Shown: positions 1 through 7,616, counted from the first letter of the stretch. The stretch: DNA of 17,220 bases from JAVBPP01 sp031549535 (GCA_031549535.1 JAVBPP010000036.1:1-17220), one strand, 5' to 3'. Made by a program: numbers and translations. The notes: a model not told the origin generated them from the sequence alone.

Positions 1-114
1 GTTGCACTATCCTGCGTAATGGTAAAGCCCTTTTACTATAGCTGATATCCTTTGATTTTGGAAGAGCAAAAACCCATGTTGTCCTTGACACGGGGTACAC
101 TTTATTCTAATGGA

Positions 115-143
115 GATTGGTATAAAAGGTGATTGGTATAAAA
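115..143. repeat. 13-bp direct repeat next to the gtrA-like gene terminator
   Basis: GATTGGTATAAAA occurs at 115-127 and again at 131-143, three bases apart. The second copy runs into the A-tract that forms the T-tail of the minus-strand terminator. A closely related string, TTTATACCAAT, occurs just after the T-tail of the Hpt-gene terminator (about 3664-3674), which in orientation corresponds to the same place relative to transcription. No gene is recognised in 1-139. A reading frame open from base 1 closes at 43-45 and is too short to assign. Confidence 0.6.
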
Positions 144-176
144 AAGCCGAAATCCTGCAACATGTAGGATTTCGGC
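140..176 (-). terminator. Rho-independent terminator of the GGDEF/HD-GYP/GtrA run
   Basis: Perfect 11-bp inverted repeat GCCGAAATCCT (146-156) / AGGATTTCGGC (166-176) with a 9-base loop. On the minus strand it is followed by six T residues (140-145). It lies 24 bases after the stop codon of the GtrA-like gene, so it should end the minus-strand transcript. Confidence 0.9.
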
Positions 177-199
177 AAAGCTTTTTGGGGAGCTTGGTA

Positions 200-682
200 T
201 TATTTCTCTTGGTACTTCAAGTTTTCCTTTTGCCCAAGCTCATTTGTATTAATCTTCCCCCGGTACATGACAAAACGGCTGAATAAAAACTCTGTGATAA
301 AGTTGGAGAGCATCACAACCCCTTGCACCAGATAGTCACCCCAAGCGGTCGCGGCGAGAACGGTTTCCTCCGCAAAATAATTGCCCAGATAAGTGGAAAC
401 CGGGGTGAATACCGCGTAATATAACGCGAGCTGGAGCATGGCCTTCGGGACATTTGCCGCCGATTGAAAGGTGTAGCGCCGATTGACCGTGAAGCTGAAC
501 AAAACGGATAAAATCAGGGAGATAAGGTATTTTATCCAATATTTTTCGGTAAAAGGAATATAACCCAACAGCCAGAACGAAACTGCCTGTATCCCTCCCG
601 CCGACACGGAGACCAAAAGAAATTTCACACTTTGCAAAAGATTTTGCTTTTTTGTGAGAGCTGCCTGTTGTTCCGCCGCCAT
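200..682 (-). CDS. GtrA-like family integral membrane protein
   Basis: A 160-residue protein with four predicted membrane segments, the size and layout of GtrA/DPMS-like proteins. Recognisable family features are the N-terminal helix SVKFLLVSVSAGGIQ, the segment SLILSVLFSFTVNRRYTF with the conserved N-R-x-(Y/F)-T-F ending helix 2, and a last helix ending in FLFSRFVMYRG. Family members are thought to flip or present polyprenyl-phosphate-linked sugars for glycosylation of O-antigen, teichoic acid or other surface glycans; the substrate here is unknown. The ATG at 682 was chosen because the GAAAGGA ribosome site lies about 11 bases upstream of it, whereas the ATG at 694 abuts that site. It is the last gene of a minus-strand run after the HD-GYP gene, separated by 117 bases that carry two hairpins, and is followed by a strong terminator. 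The C-terminal tail is polar. Confidence 0.85.
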   Translation of the reverse strand: MAAEQQAALTKKQNLLQSVKFLLVSVSAGGIQAVSFWLLGYIPFTEKYWIKYLISLILSVLFSFTVNRRYTFQSAANVPKAMLQLALYYAVFTPVSTYLGNYFAEETVLAATAWGDYLVQGVVMLSNFITEFLFSRFVMYRGKINTNELGQKENLKYQEK

Positions 683-712
683 GATTATGACCATCCTTTC
701 AGAAGCCGGTAG

Positions 713-785
713 AAGTTTTGTGCTTTTTGTCCGCCTTTTGACAAAAAGCGCAAAACTTTAGTTTGAAAAACTCGCTTTTCAAACT
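713..785. repeat. Two adjacent long hairpins in the HD-GYP/GtrA gap
   Basis: The first inverted repeat has 19-base arms (713-731 and 740-758) with a single mismatch (a possible wobble pair) and an 8-base loop. The second has perfect 10-base arms AGTTTGAAAA (760-769) and TTTTCAAACT (776-785) with a 6-base loop. Neither is followed by a T-tract in the minus direction, so they do not look like terminators. The minus strand has AGGAGG just upstream (786-791), and a TTG-started frame of 27 codons running from the hairpins to about 698 is possible but unconvincing. The arrangement suggests a palindromic intergenic repeat or an mRNA stabiliser/processing element between two co-transcribed genes. Confidence 0.8.
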
Positions 786-799
786 TCCTCCTATGACTA

Positions 800-1867
800 T
801 TATATTGCACGAACCTTATCTGTCTGCTTTGCCTTTCTTGCCAAGTCATCCGCAATCGTCTGGAACGCTTCCATCAGCTTGGGATTGAAGGCGCCGCATT
901 CGCCGTTGAGTATCATTTTAACTGCTTCTTCATGGGTATAGGCATCCTTATACACCCGCTTGCTTGTCAGCGCGTCATACACATCCGCAACTGCGGTGGC
1001 CTGCGCCCAAATGGAGATTTCATCCCCCTTCAGCCCGTCTGGATAGCCGCGGCCGTCCCAGCGCTCGTGGTGGTGGCGGCAGATTTCATAGCAGTAGGAG
1101 TAATATTTTTTATCCTGCATGTAGTCCAGGCGCGAGAGAATTTTACAGCCCTTTACGGTATGTTGCTTCATGATGTCAAACTCTTCCTTGGTCAGGGGGC
1201 CTGGCTTGAGCAAAATGCTGTCCGGAATGGCGATTTTGCCGATATCATGCATGGCGGAGGCGTTGGAAATCATCTCGATTTCCTCGTTTGAAATGGGATA
1301 CTCCCCCTGCAGGGCGTGCAGCAGCGTATCCACCAAAATGCGAATACGCATAATATGCTCGCCGGACTCCTGGTCGCGGAACTCCACTGTGGTGCTCAAG
1401 GCATCGATTACAAACTGGTTTGCCTGGCGCAGGCGCTCCGCCTGCTTTTCCAGCATTTCCTTCTGTTTGGCAAGCTCACGCAGCATGTCGCGCTTATGGC
1501 TGTACAGATCCACCACGTTCTTCACGCGGCGGTAGACGATATCCGGGTTAAACGGCTTGTTCACGAGATCCGAAACGCCGAGCTGATAGCCGGTGAGCAT
1601 CTTGTCGTCGTCATTCTCCCCGGTTATCATAACGACGGGGATGGTTTGAATCTGCTGCGATTCGTTCATGCGCTGGAGTACGGCGAACCCATCCAGCACG
1701 GGCATCACCAAATCCAGCAGCACAACGGCAATCTCCTCGCCGTATTCATTTAGATAATCCAGCGCAACCTTGCCGTTTTCCGCGCCCAGCACCTCATACT
1801 GATCCTGAAACATATCTGTCAGAATCAAACGGTTTAGTTCAATGTCATCTACAACCAATAATTTCAT
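800..1867 (-). CDS. REC-HD-GYP response regulator, probable cyclic di-GMP phosphodiesterase
   Basis: A 355-residue protein. Residues 1-120 are a receiver domain with acidic pocket D7/D8, phospho-acceptor D52 (in LLDLVMPVLDG), T82 and K104 (VNKPF). A coiled-coil linker follows (about 125-150), then an HD-GYP domain at about 150-345 with H207-D208 in MHDIGK, HHERWDG (266-272) and G-Y-P at 274-276. All canonical metal-binding and GYP signatures are present, so hydrolysis of cyclic di-GMP is expected, controlled by phosphorylation of D52. The ATG at 1867 has an AGGGGAA ribosome site about 8 bases upstream. It starts 54 bases after the GGDEF gene on the same strand with no terminator between, so cyclase and phosphodiesterase are probably co-transcribed. 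The nearby Hpt protein is a plausible phosphodonor partner (inference). No histidine kinase is present in the window. Confidence 0.93.
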   Translation of the reverse strand: MKLLVVDDIELNRLILTDMFQDQYEVLGAENGKVALDYLNEYGEEIAVVLLDLVMPVLDGFAVLQRMNESQQIQTIPVVMITGENDDDKMLTGYQLGVSDLVNKPFNPDIVYRRVKNVVDLYSHKRDMLRELAKQKEMLEKQAERLRQANQFVIDALSTTVEFRDQESGEHIMRIRILVDTLLHALQGEYPISNEEIEMISNASAMHDIGKIAIPDSILLKPGPLTKEEFDIMKQHTVKGCKILSRLDYMQDKKYYSYCYEICRHHHERWDGRGYPDGLKGDEISIWAQATAVADVYDALTSKRVYKDAYTHEEAVKMILNGECGAFNPKLMEAFQTIADDLARKAKQTDKVRAI

Positions 1868-1921
1868 ATCATTTCCCCTGACTCTTTGCGCATATTTCCT
1901 GTTTTGTGCCGAAACAATCCA

Positions 1922-3133
1922 TCAGTCTGTGCGCCTGCGGCGGTAGCCCTTGCGTGCCGACTTATTCTCATACATCAATTTATCCGCCATGCCAACGAAA
2001 TGATCCAAATCCTGCGCGACCCCCTCCTGTTCGCTGCGACAAAAAGAAACAAGGCCAAAGCTGAAGCCCAGCAAGTATTCATTTTGCCGCCCCTCATTGA
2101 TGCGCTGCATGCTCTGTTGAATGCGGGCAAGCAGCTCGCGCGCCCGCTCCTCGGAGCCATGAATGCATAACAAAAACTCATCCCCGCCCCAGCGGCAAAC
2201 CAAGTCATTTTCTCCCAAAATATCACGAAAAATTTTTGCGGCTTCTATTAAATAGCGGTCCCCCACCTTGTGGCCATAGCTGTCATTGACGAGCTTAAAG
2301 TCATCTAAATCCAAAAAACACAAGCACTTTTGCGCGGGGTCATCCAGTTTTTCTTCCAACAAGCGCACACTCCAGTTGCGGTTAAATGCACCGGTGAGCA
2401 CATCCATGGAGGCATAATAGCGCAGCTGATCCTCCTTTGCGCGCTGCCTTGTGATGCTGGTGGCCGTTTCCATATGCACATAACTGCCGTCCACCCATTT
2501 TACGATATTGTCTTTCAGCCAATAAGGCTCTTGATTACGTGTGTTGACAAATTCCCAGGAATAAATTTCAGAGCGCGCCTCGCCCTCATGGTGCGGAATC
2601 CGCGCAATCGGACAAAACGGGCAGGGCTCGTCATAACCCTCCTGCAGCACCTTGTAACAGGGCTGACCCAATAAATCCTCCCGCGTTTTACCCAGCTCCT
2701 GGCAAAGCGCACGGTTGACAAACAGAAGCGAATAATCCTCCAGGCTGTTGACATAGATTAAGTCCTGTGAATTGTCGCAGACCAGTTGCAGCGCCTCGTC
2801 CGATTTGCAGGCGGCATGGTTGCACAAATATATAACGGTATAGCTTTGCCCATCTGCTTCCACCCGGTTGGCAAACACCTGTAAGTGCAGCGGTTTCCCG
2901 CTCGAAAGCGGCACGGTCAACGGATGCACGGCGGCGCTCCCCCGCTCTTGCAGCTGCCGCTCAAAATCCGCGAAGGGCGGCGTTTGCTGCATGGCAATAC
3001 AGCCCTCCCGCATGCCCAGCATAGCCTGCCCTGCGGGATTCAAATAGAAAATGTGAAACGGATGTTCTAAACCGCAAACCGCAACCCCGTGTTCCAAGGA
3101 ATCAAACAGGGTGGGGCATAAATCTAAAAACAT
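1922..3133 (-). CDS. PAS-PAS-GGDEF diguanylate cyclase
   Basis: A 403-residue cytoplasmic protein without membrane segments. The N-terminus (about 1-105) resembles a degenerate PAS domain. A second PAS (about 115-232) carries a cysteine cluster C159, C171, C174 (CPFC), a motif seen in some clostridial sensory PAS domains; what it binds is not known from sequence. The C-terminus (about 240-400) is a GGDEF domain with MDVLTGAFNR, FLDLDDFKLVND and intact catalytic GGDEF at 316-320, so synthesis of cyclic di-GMP from GTP is expected. The product-inhibition site RxxD normally five residues before GGDEF reads GEND, so the arginine is missing. The ATG at 3133 follows AAAGGAGA; this ribosome site sits inside a near-palindrome at 3135-3150. 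First gene of a minus-strand run with the HD-GYP and GtrA-like genes, divergent from the Hpt gene. Confidence 0.92.
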   Translation of the reverse strand: MFLDLCPTLFDSLEHGVAVCGLEHPFHIFYLNPAGQAMLGMREGCIAMQQTPPFADFERQLQERGSAAVHPLTVPLSSGKPLHLQVFANRVEADGQSYTVIYLCNHAACKSDEALQLVCDNSQDLIYVNSLEDYSLLFVNRALCQELGKTREDLLGQPCYKVLQEGYDEPCPFCPIARIPHHEGEARSEIYSWEFVNTRNQEPYWLKDNIVKWVDGSYVHMETATSITRQRAKEDQLRYYASMDVLTGAFNRNWSVRLLEEKLDDPAQKCLCFLDLDDFKLVNDSYGHKVGDRYLIEAAKIFRDILGENDLVCRWGGDEFLLCIHGSEERARELLARIQQSMQRINEGRQNEYLLGFSFGLVSFCRSEQEGVAQDLDHFVGMADKLMYENKSARKGYRRRRTD

Positions 3134-3174
3134 GAAAGGGGATCTCCTTTTCGTAAAGAATCTGTAACAACGGC

Positions 3175-3203
3175 TTGTAAAAGTGTTCGCTTTGTGGTAT
3201 ATA
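3175..3203 (+). promoter_or_regulatory. Sigma-A-type promoter of the Hpt gene
   Basis: TTGTAA (3175-3180), a 17-base spacer, then TATATA (3198-3203) preceded by TGG, an extended -10. Transcription would start near 3210, leaving a leader of about 58 bases before the Hpt start at 3268. It lies in the 134-base divergent gap shared with the GGDEF gene; no equally good minus-strand promoter was found there. Confidence 0.65.
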
Positions 3204-3267
3204 TGAAAGGAAAGACATTTGAATAACCCAATCAGGCCAAAGGAAAGGCAGAGAGGACTTATATTTT

Positions 3268-3615
3268 ATGAGCACACAAAGAGAGTTGTATGTGGACCTT
3301 CAAGGCGGTTTAGACCGCGTGCGGGGGAATAAAACCCTGTATCGCCGGATGCTCGGCTTGTTTATAAACAGCCAGGAGTTTGCACAGCTGGAGCAGGCGC
3401 TCCCCGCGAGGGATTGTGAAGACCTCGCACGCATTGCCCACGGCATCAAGGGTATGACGGGCAACCTGTCACTCACGAAGCTGTTTGAGGACAGCACCGC
3501 CATGATGAACCGCTTCCGCGAAGGGGTTTATGACGAGGCGGCCGTTGCGCTGTATCAAGAGACGTTAAAACAAACGCTTGTTTATGTGGACGAAGTGATG
3601 CAGGAGCTGGCATAA
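3268..3615 (+). CDS. Stand-alone Hpt (histidine phosphotransfer) protein
   Basis: A 115-residue, all-helical protein matching a single Hpt domain. The motif IAHGIKGMTGNLSL places the phospho-accepting histidine at H58, with the conserved K61-G62 after it. Hpt proteins shuttle phosphoryl groups between hybrid kinases and receiver domains and have no catalytic activity themselves. The start has an AGAGAGG ribosome site about 10 bases upstream. It is monocistronic, with its own promoter and terminator, and is divergent from the GGDEF/HD-GYP pair. The receiver of the HD-GYP protein is an obvious candidate partner, but no hybrid kinase lies in the window, so the pairing is inference. Confidence 0.9.
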   Translation: MSTQRELYVDLQGGLDRVRGNKTLYRRMLGLFINSQEFAQLEQALPARDCEDLARIAHGIKGMTGNLSLTKLFEDSTAMMNRFREGVYDEAAVALYQETLKQTLVYVDEVMQELA

Positions 3616-3631
3616 CAAAAACGAATACCGC

Positions 3632-3662
3632 AAAAAGGAGGGGGAAAGTCCCCCCTTTTTTT
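3632..3662. terminator. Terminator after the Hpt gene, possibly bidirectional
   Basis: AAAAAGG-A-GGGGG (3632-3644), loop AAAGT, then CCCCCC and a run of T (3650-3662). On the plus strand it has a seven-T tail 17 bases after the Hpt stop. In the reverse direction it also offers a G-rich stem followed by five T residues, so it may also stop minus-strand transcription leaving the OppA-like gene at 3764. Confidence 0.88.
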
Positions 3663-3763
3663 GTTTATACCAATATAGCATTGCAGCGTATGAATTTCAA
3701 TAGTTTTCTCGTTATTGCGTTAATTTGTGAAAGTGTTTATTTTTTTGTTACAAATTATAAACA

Positions 3764-5398
3764 TCAGTCCTCCGGTTTTACGCCGGAGAGGAAGCAGACC
3801 GTCACGCCGTCCGGCAGAAACACAATGCCGGAGATGCCCTTACCCAGCACATACCGGCTGTTGCGGGCGAACAAAGGTAAAATCACGCCGTTTTGCAGCA
3901 AATGTGCTTCCAGCTGCTGCAAGCCCGCCAGCTCCTGCTCGCGGGTATTCGCCTGCGCCAGCGCGGCATAGCTGCGGTCGTAGGTCTCTGAGCGGTAGTG
4001 GCTCAGATTCTCCGGGCTTTGGCTGGTGAACAGAGCCAAAAAGGCCTTTGCGCTGTCCTCCTTGGCGTAATAGGGTGCCAGCGCCAGCTCATAGCTGTTT
4101 TCCTCCAGACGGCTGCTCAGCTGCGCAGCCTCCAGCGGCTTTACCGTAACGCGAAAGCTGCTGCCAAACACACGCTGCCATTGCTGCAGCAGCTTGCGCA
4201 TGGCGGTTTCATACTCCGGCGTGCAGAGTAGCTCCGCATTCAGCTCCGTAAGCTGCAGCTCCGTCAAAGCCTGCTGGTACAAGGTTTTTGCCTCGCTCTG
4301 CGCATGGGTGGGGAAGGCGGCTCCCCCCGCCTGGGCGCGGAAGCCCTTTTCGCCGAACAGGCAAACCGCCGGAACGAGGCCATCCGCCGGGGTATCCGTC
4401 TCATTCGCCGCCGGAATAGCGGCGCGGTCCACAATGCGCACCATGGCCACGCGCAGCTTTGTGTTGGAGAACGGCTTGCTGCCGCATTGAAACAGCAGGG
4501 AAAGCACGCAGTTCGGTTTTTCCAAAACCGTAAAGCCCTCTGCCCACGCCTGCTGCACATCGCCGGGCAGAGCCGCCGCGCTGTAAGCGCCGCTGAGCAC
4601 CTTTGCGGCATAGCTGTAAGGGTCGGGGTTTACCTGTAAACTGAGGGTTGCGGGCAACACCGGCTTTTCTCCCGCGTAATCCGGGTTTTTGCGCAGGGAT
4701 ATGGCCGTCTCGGCGTTCCAGCTGTAAACATAAAACGGGCCGTTGCACAGCAAATAGGGATGCCCTAGTCCATAGCGTCCGCTCGTCGCCTCATAAAACA
4801 CCCGGTTGCAGGGCATGGCAACGGGCGTAGTGAGCAGCCGCAGCAAATCCTCGCTCGGGTGCTTCAGCCGGATTTCCAGCGTCTTTGCATCCAGCGCCTT
4901 CACGCCCAGGGCATCCTCGCTTTTTTTGCCCTCGTAAACTTCTTTTGCGTTTACAAGCGCAAACAGGGTTTGGGCGTAGGGTGCCTGAATTTGCGGGGAA
5001 AAGGCGCGGCGCAGGCCATAGACGAAATCCTCCGCAGTCACACTGCGTTCCAGCGCATCTCGCTCTTCCTCGGGGAACAGCTTTAGGTTTGCCTCGGAAT
5101 AATACCATTTCGCCCCCTCGCGTAAATGGAACAGATACGTTTTACCATCCTCGGAAATCTCCCAGCTTTTCGCCGCGCCGGATATGATGCTGCCGTCCTC
5201 CCACAGGCGAACCAGCCCCTCAAAGCTGTTTGTGATGGCAGTATCCGCCCCGCTGCCCACCGCAATCTGCGGATCCAGGCTCGCGGGAGCCTGCGCGATG
5301 GGGTAGGTCAGCGCCGCATCGTGCCCCTCGTCCTTTTTGCAGGAGGCCAGGGCAAAAACAAGCACCGCGCACAGCAAACCCGAAATCAAGCGTTTCAT
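3764..5398 (-). CDS. OppA-like extracellular solute-binding lipoprotein (SBP_bac_5 family)
   Basis: A 544-residue protein starting MKRLISGLLC with a lipobox LASC that puts the lipidated cysteine at C20. The body matches the peptide/nickel-binding family: PASLDPQ near the N-terminus, NSFEGLVRLWEDGSIISGAAKSWEISEDGKTYLFHLREGAKW in stretches typical of OppA, and TAEDFVYGLRRAF. It should be anchored outside the cell and bind oligopeptides, perhaps for signalling or nutrition. The frame is open further upstream, but the ATG at 5398 is preferred: GGAAGGAGG lies about 9 bases upstream and the leader peptide then starts correctly. Its ATG overlaps the topB stop codon (ATGA at 5395-5398), implying translational coupling. 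No permease or ATPase genes adjoin it, so it is an orphan binding protein that must use a transporter elsewhere or act as a sensor. Confidence 0.9.
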   Translation of the reverse strand: MKRLISGLLCAVLVFALASCKKDEGHDAALTYPIAQAPASLDPQIAVGSGADTAITNSFEGLVRLWEDGSIISGAAKSWEISEDGKTYLFHLREGAKWYYSEANLKLFPEEERDALERSVTAEDFVYGLRRAFSPQIQAPYAQTLFALVNAKEVYEGKKSEDALGVKALDAKTLEIRLKHPSEDLLRLLTTPVAMPCNRVFYEATSGRYGLGHPYLLCNGPFYVYSWNAETAISLRKNPDYAGEKPVLPATLSLQVNPDPYSYAAKVLSGAYSAAALPGDVQQAWAEGFTVLEKPNCVLSLLFQCGSKPFSNTKLRVAMVRIVDRAAIPAANETDTPADGLVPAVCLFGEKGFRAQAGGAAFPTHAQSEAKTLYQQALTELQLTELNAELLCTPEYETAMRKLLQQWQRVFGSSFRVTVKPLEAAQLSSRLEENSYELALAPYYAKEDSAKAFLALFTSQSPENLSHYRSETYDRSYAALAQANTREQELAGLQQLEAHLLQNGVILPLFARNSRYVLGKGISGIVFLPDGVTVCFLSGVKPED

Positions 5399-7554
5399 TC
5401 GTTGGCCTCCTTCCATTTTGCCAATTGCTCCGCCAGCGCATTTGCGGCGGGCTTTTCTGTTTTTTGTGAGGAAAGAAATTTTTCCACATCCCGCTTGTGC
5501 GCGCCCGCGCTCTCGCGGCGTTTTTCAAAATCTGTCAGCCTCTCCCGGAATCCGCAACCGCAGACAAACTGCTTTTTCTCGCCCTCTCCGCGCAGCTCCA
5601 GCTTTTTGTGGCAATCCGGGCAGCGTGCGTTGGTTTGCACGCTCAGGCTCTTGCGGTAGCCACAGTCCCTATCCTGGCAAACAAGCATTCTGCCTTTTTT
5701 GCCGTTGACATCCAATAAATATTTTCCGCATTCCGGGCAGACCTCACGGGTGAGATTGTCGTGGCGATACTGTGATTCACTGCTTTTCACGTCCCGCACC
5801 AGCTGCGCGGCGTAGCTGCGCATGCTTTGGGAAAAGGCGGCGGGTTTTACCTCCCCTTTCGCAATGCGTTGCAGCTGCGTCTCCCACTGCGCGGTCAATT
5901 CGGCGGATTTCAAATCCGGCGGAACAATGCTGATCAGCTGTTTCCCCTTTGAAGTCGGGTGCAGCTCCTTGCCGCGCCGCTCCATGCAAAAAGAATCCAA
6001 CAGCTTTTCGATGATATCCGCGCGGGTCGCGGGTGTGCCAAGGCCACCGGCGGTTTTCAGTACATCGCGCAGGGTGGTATCCGCCGCAACAGTTGGGTTC
6101 TCCATTGCGCCCAGCAACGTTGCCTCCGTATAGCGGGCAGGGGGCTTGGTGCGCTCCTCGCGCAGCTTTGCGCCCTTTGTCATAATGCGCATGCCTTGCG
6201 CGAGGGCGGGCAGGGTTTGCACAGCCTCTTCGCCCTCCTCCTGCGCCATGCCGTAAAATGCCTTCCAGCCCGGCTCGCGCACCGTGTGCCCCTTGGCAAA
6301 AAAGCTGAGCTTCCCAACCGTGAGCGTCAACTCCAATTCATCATAGCTGAACGGCTCGCTGAGCACGGCAAAAAAGCGGCGCAGCACCAAATCATACACA
6401 CCGGCCTCCTCGCGCGTAAATTTGGCGAGATTCGGGCTCTCCTCTGTGGGGATGATGGCATGGTGATCCGTTACCTTCTTGTCATCCACCAAAAAGCGGG
6501 TGGAGAGCGGCTTTTTCCGCAGCAGCGCCGTTGCGGCAGCCGCATAGCTGCCCAGGTTCACCGCGCGCAGGCGCTCCGGCAGGGAGGGTGCCACATCCGC
6601 CGGAATATAGCGCGAATCTGTGCGCGGGTAGGTGAGCACCTTGTGTATTTCATATAGGCTCTGCATGGCAGCCAGGGTCTGTTTGGCGGAATAGCCGTAT
6701 TTTTTATTTGCGTCTCGCTGCAGCTCCGTCAAATCGTAGGCCGGGGGCGGAGGCTGGGAATGAAAGCTCTTTTTGAGCTGTGTCACCAAACAGGGTTTGC
6801 CCTGCACGGCCTGCAGAACAGCCTCTGCCTGCGCTTTGTCAAACAGGCGCGCATTGCCGGAGCCGTCGCGGTACGTGGCGGTATAGCCGTCCAATTGCAG
6901 CTGCACCAAATAATAGGGCTGGGGGCGGAAGGAAAGGATTTCCTCCTCCCGCTTCACAATCATGGCAAGCGTGGGGGTTTGCACCCGCCCCGCCGCAAGC
7001 TGGGCGTTGTGCCTGCAGGTGAGCGCACGCGTCACATTCAAACCCACCAACCAGTCCGCCTCCGCCCGCGCGAGCGCGGAGTGGTAGAGGTTCTCATAGT
7101 CCCTGCCCGGCTTGAGCGCGGCAAAACCCTCCCGGATGGCCTTATCGGTCTGGGAGGAAATCCAAAGGCGCCGCAGCGGCTTTTTGCAATGCGCTTTCTG
7201 TAAAATCCAGCGGGCGACCAATTCCCCCTCGCGCCCGGCGTCCGTGGCGATAATGACGTCGCCCACATCCGAGCGGGCAAGCAGGGCGGAAACGGCGTGA
7301 AACTGCTTGGCACTCTGCCGGATGACCACCAGGCGCAGCTGCTCCGGCAGCATGGGCAAATCCTCCATACGCCATTGCTGGTACTTTTTATCGTACTGCT
7401 CCGGGTCGGCCAGCGTAACCAAATGGCCCAGCGCCCAAGTAACAATATAGTTTCCGCCGAGCAAGCAGCCCGCGCCCTTGGAACTGCAACCAAGCACACG
7501 CGCAATTTCCCGGGCAACGGAGGGCTTTTCGGCAAGAATTAAGCTTTTTGGCAT
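5395..7554 (-). CDS. topB: DNA topoisomerase III (type IA)
   Basis: A 719-residue type IA topoisomerase. The Toprim domain (1-150) has E9 in ILAEKPSVA and the metal-binding ATDAGREGE at 103-111. The body domains include GLNVTRALT and AGRVQTPTL, and the catalytic tyrosine is Y309 in LTYPRTDSRYI. The C-terminus (about 610-690) carries two zinc-ribbon-like units: CPECG...CQDRDCG and CPDCH...CGCG. It relaxes or decatenates DNA through a 5'-phosphotyrosine intermediate. The ATG at 7554 has GGGAGGGG about 9 bases upstream, and a TTGAAA/TATACT promoter lies upstream at 7588-7616. The length is normal for the clostridial TopB form. The stop codon overlaps the start of the OppA-like gene, an unusual partner. 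Related copies occur on integrative elements, but no mobility genes are visible here, so a chromosomal housekeeping copy is more likely. Confidence 0.95.
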   Translation of the reverse strand: MPKSLILAEKPSVAREIARVLGCSSKGAGCLLGGNYIVTWALGHLVTLADPEQYDKKYQQWRMEDLPMLPEQLRLVVIRQSAKQFHAVSALLARSDVGDVIIATDAGREGELVARWILQKAHCKKPLRRLWISSQTDKAIREGFAALKPGRDYENLYHSALARAEADWLVGLNVTRALTCRHNAQLAAGRVQTPTLAMIVKREEEILSFRPQPYYLVQLQLDGYTATYRDGSGNARLFDKAQAEAVLQAVQGKPCLVTQLKKSFHSQPPPPAYDLTELQRDANKKYGYSAKQTLAAMQSLYEIHKVLTYPRTDSRYIPADVAPSLPERLRAVNLGSYAAAATALLRKKPLSTRFLVDDKKVTDHHAIIPTEESPNLAKFTREEAGVYDLVLRRFFAVLSEPFSYDELELTLTVGKLSFFAKGHTVREPGWKAFYGMAQEEGEEAVQTLPALAQGMRIMTKGAKLREERTKPPARYTEATLLGAMENPTVAADTTLRDVLKTAGGLGTPATRADIIEKLLDSFCMERRGKELHPTSKGKQLISIVPPDLKSAELTAQWETQLQRIAKGEVKPAAFSQSMRSYAAQLVRDVKSSESQYRHDNLTREVCPECGKYLLDVNGKKGRMLVCQDRDCGYRKSLSVQTNARCPDCHKKLELRGEGEKKQFVCGCGFRERLTDFEKRRESAGAHKRDVEKFLSSQKTEKPAANALAEQLAKWKEANE

Positions 7555-7587
7555 ACTGACATTCCCCTCCCTGTGTAATACTATAAT

Positions 7588-7616
7588 AGTATAACAAAAA
7601 CGCGCTAGCTTTTCAA
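7588..7616 (-). promoter_or_regulatory. topB promoter with palindrome over the -10
   Basis: On the minus strand TTGAAA (7611-7616), a 17-base spacer, then TATACT (7588-7593). The -10 overlaps a perfect palindrome ATACTA-TAA-TAGTAT at 7578-7592, which would also cover the start point near 7581. That position suits a repressor operator. The -35 lies inside the hairpin of the upstream terminator. Confidence 0.7.

Noticed and set aside
698..779. 27-codon minus-strand frame from TTG after AGGAGG in the HD-GYP/GtrA gap
   Set aside because: The whole frame is made of the two inverted repeats, the start spacing is about 4 bases, and the product shows no recognisable features; recorded only as part of the hairpin finding.
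3204..3227. Seven-codon frame in the Hpt leader (ATG at 3204)
   Set aside because: No ribosome site, and it begins before or at the predicted transcription start.
3681..3971. Plus-strand 96-codon frame with a hydrophobic N-terminus (MNFNSFLVIALICESVYFFV)
   Set aside because: No ribosome site, lies just after the Hpt terminator, and most of it is antisense to the well-supported OppA-like gene.
5395..7554. topB as a marker of an integrative or conjugative element
   Set aside because: No relaxase, integrase, VirB4/TraG-like or other transfer genes are present on either side; the neighbours are housekeeping genes.
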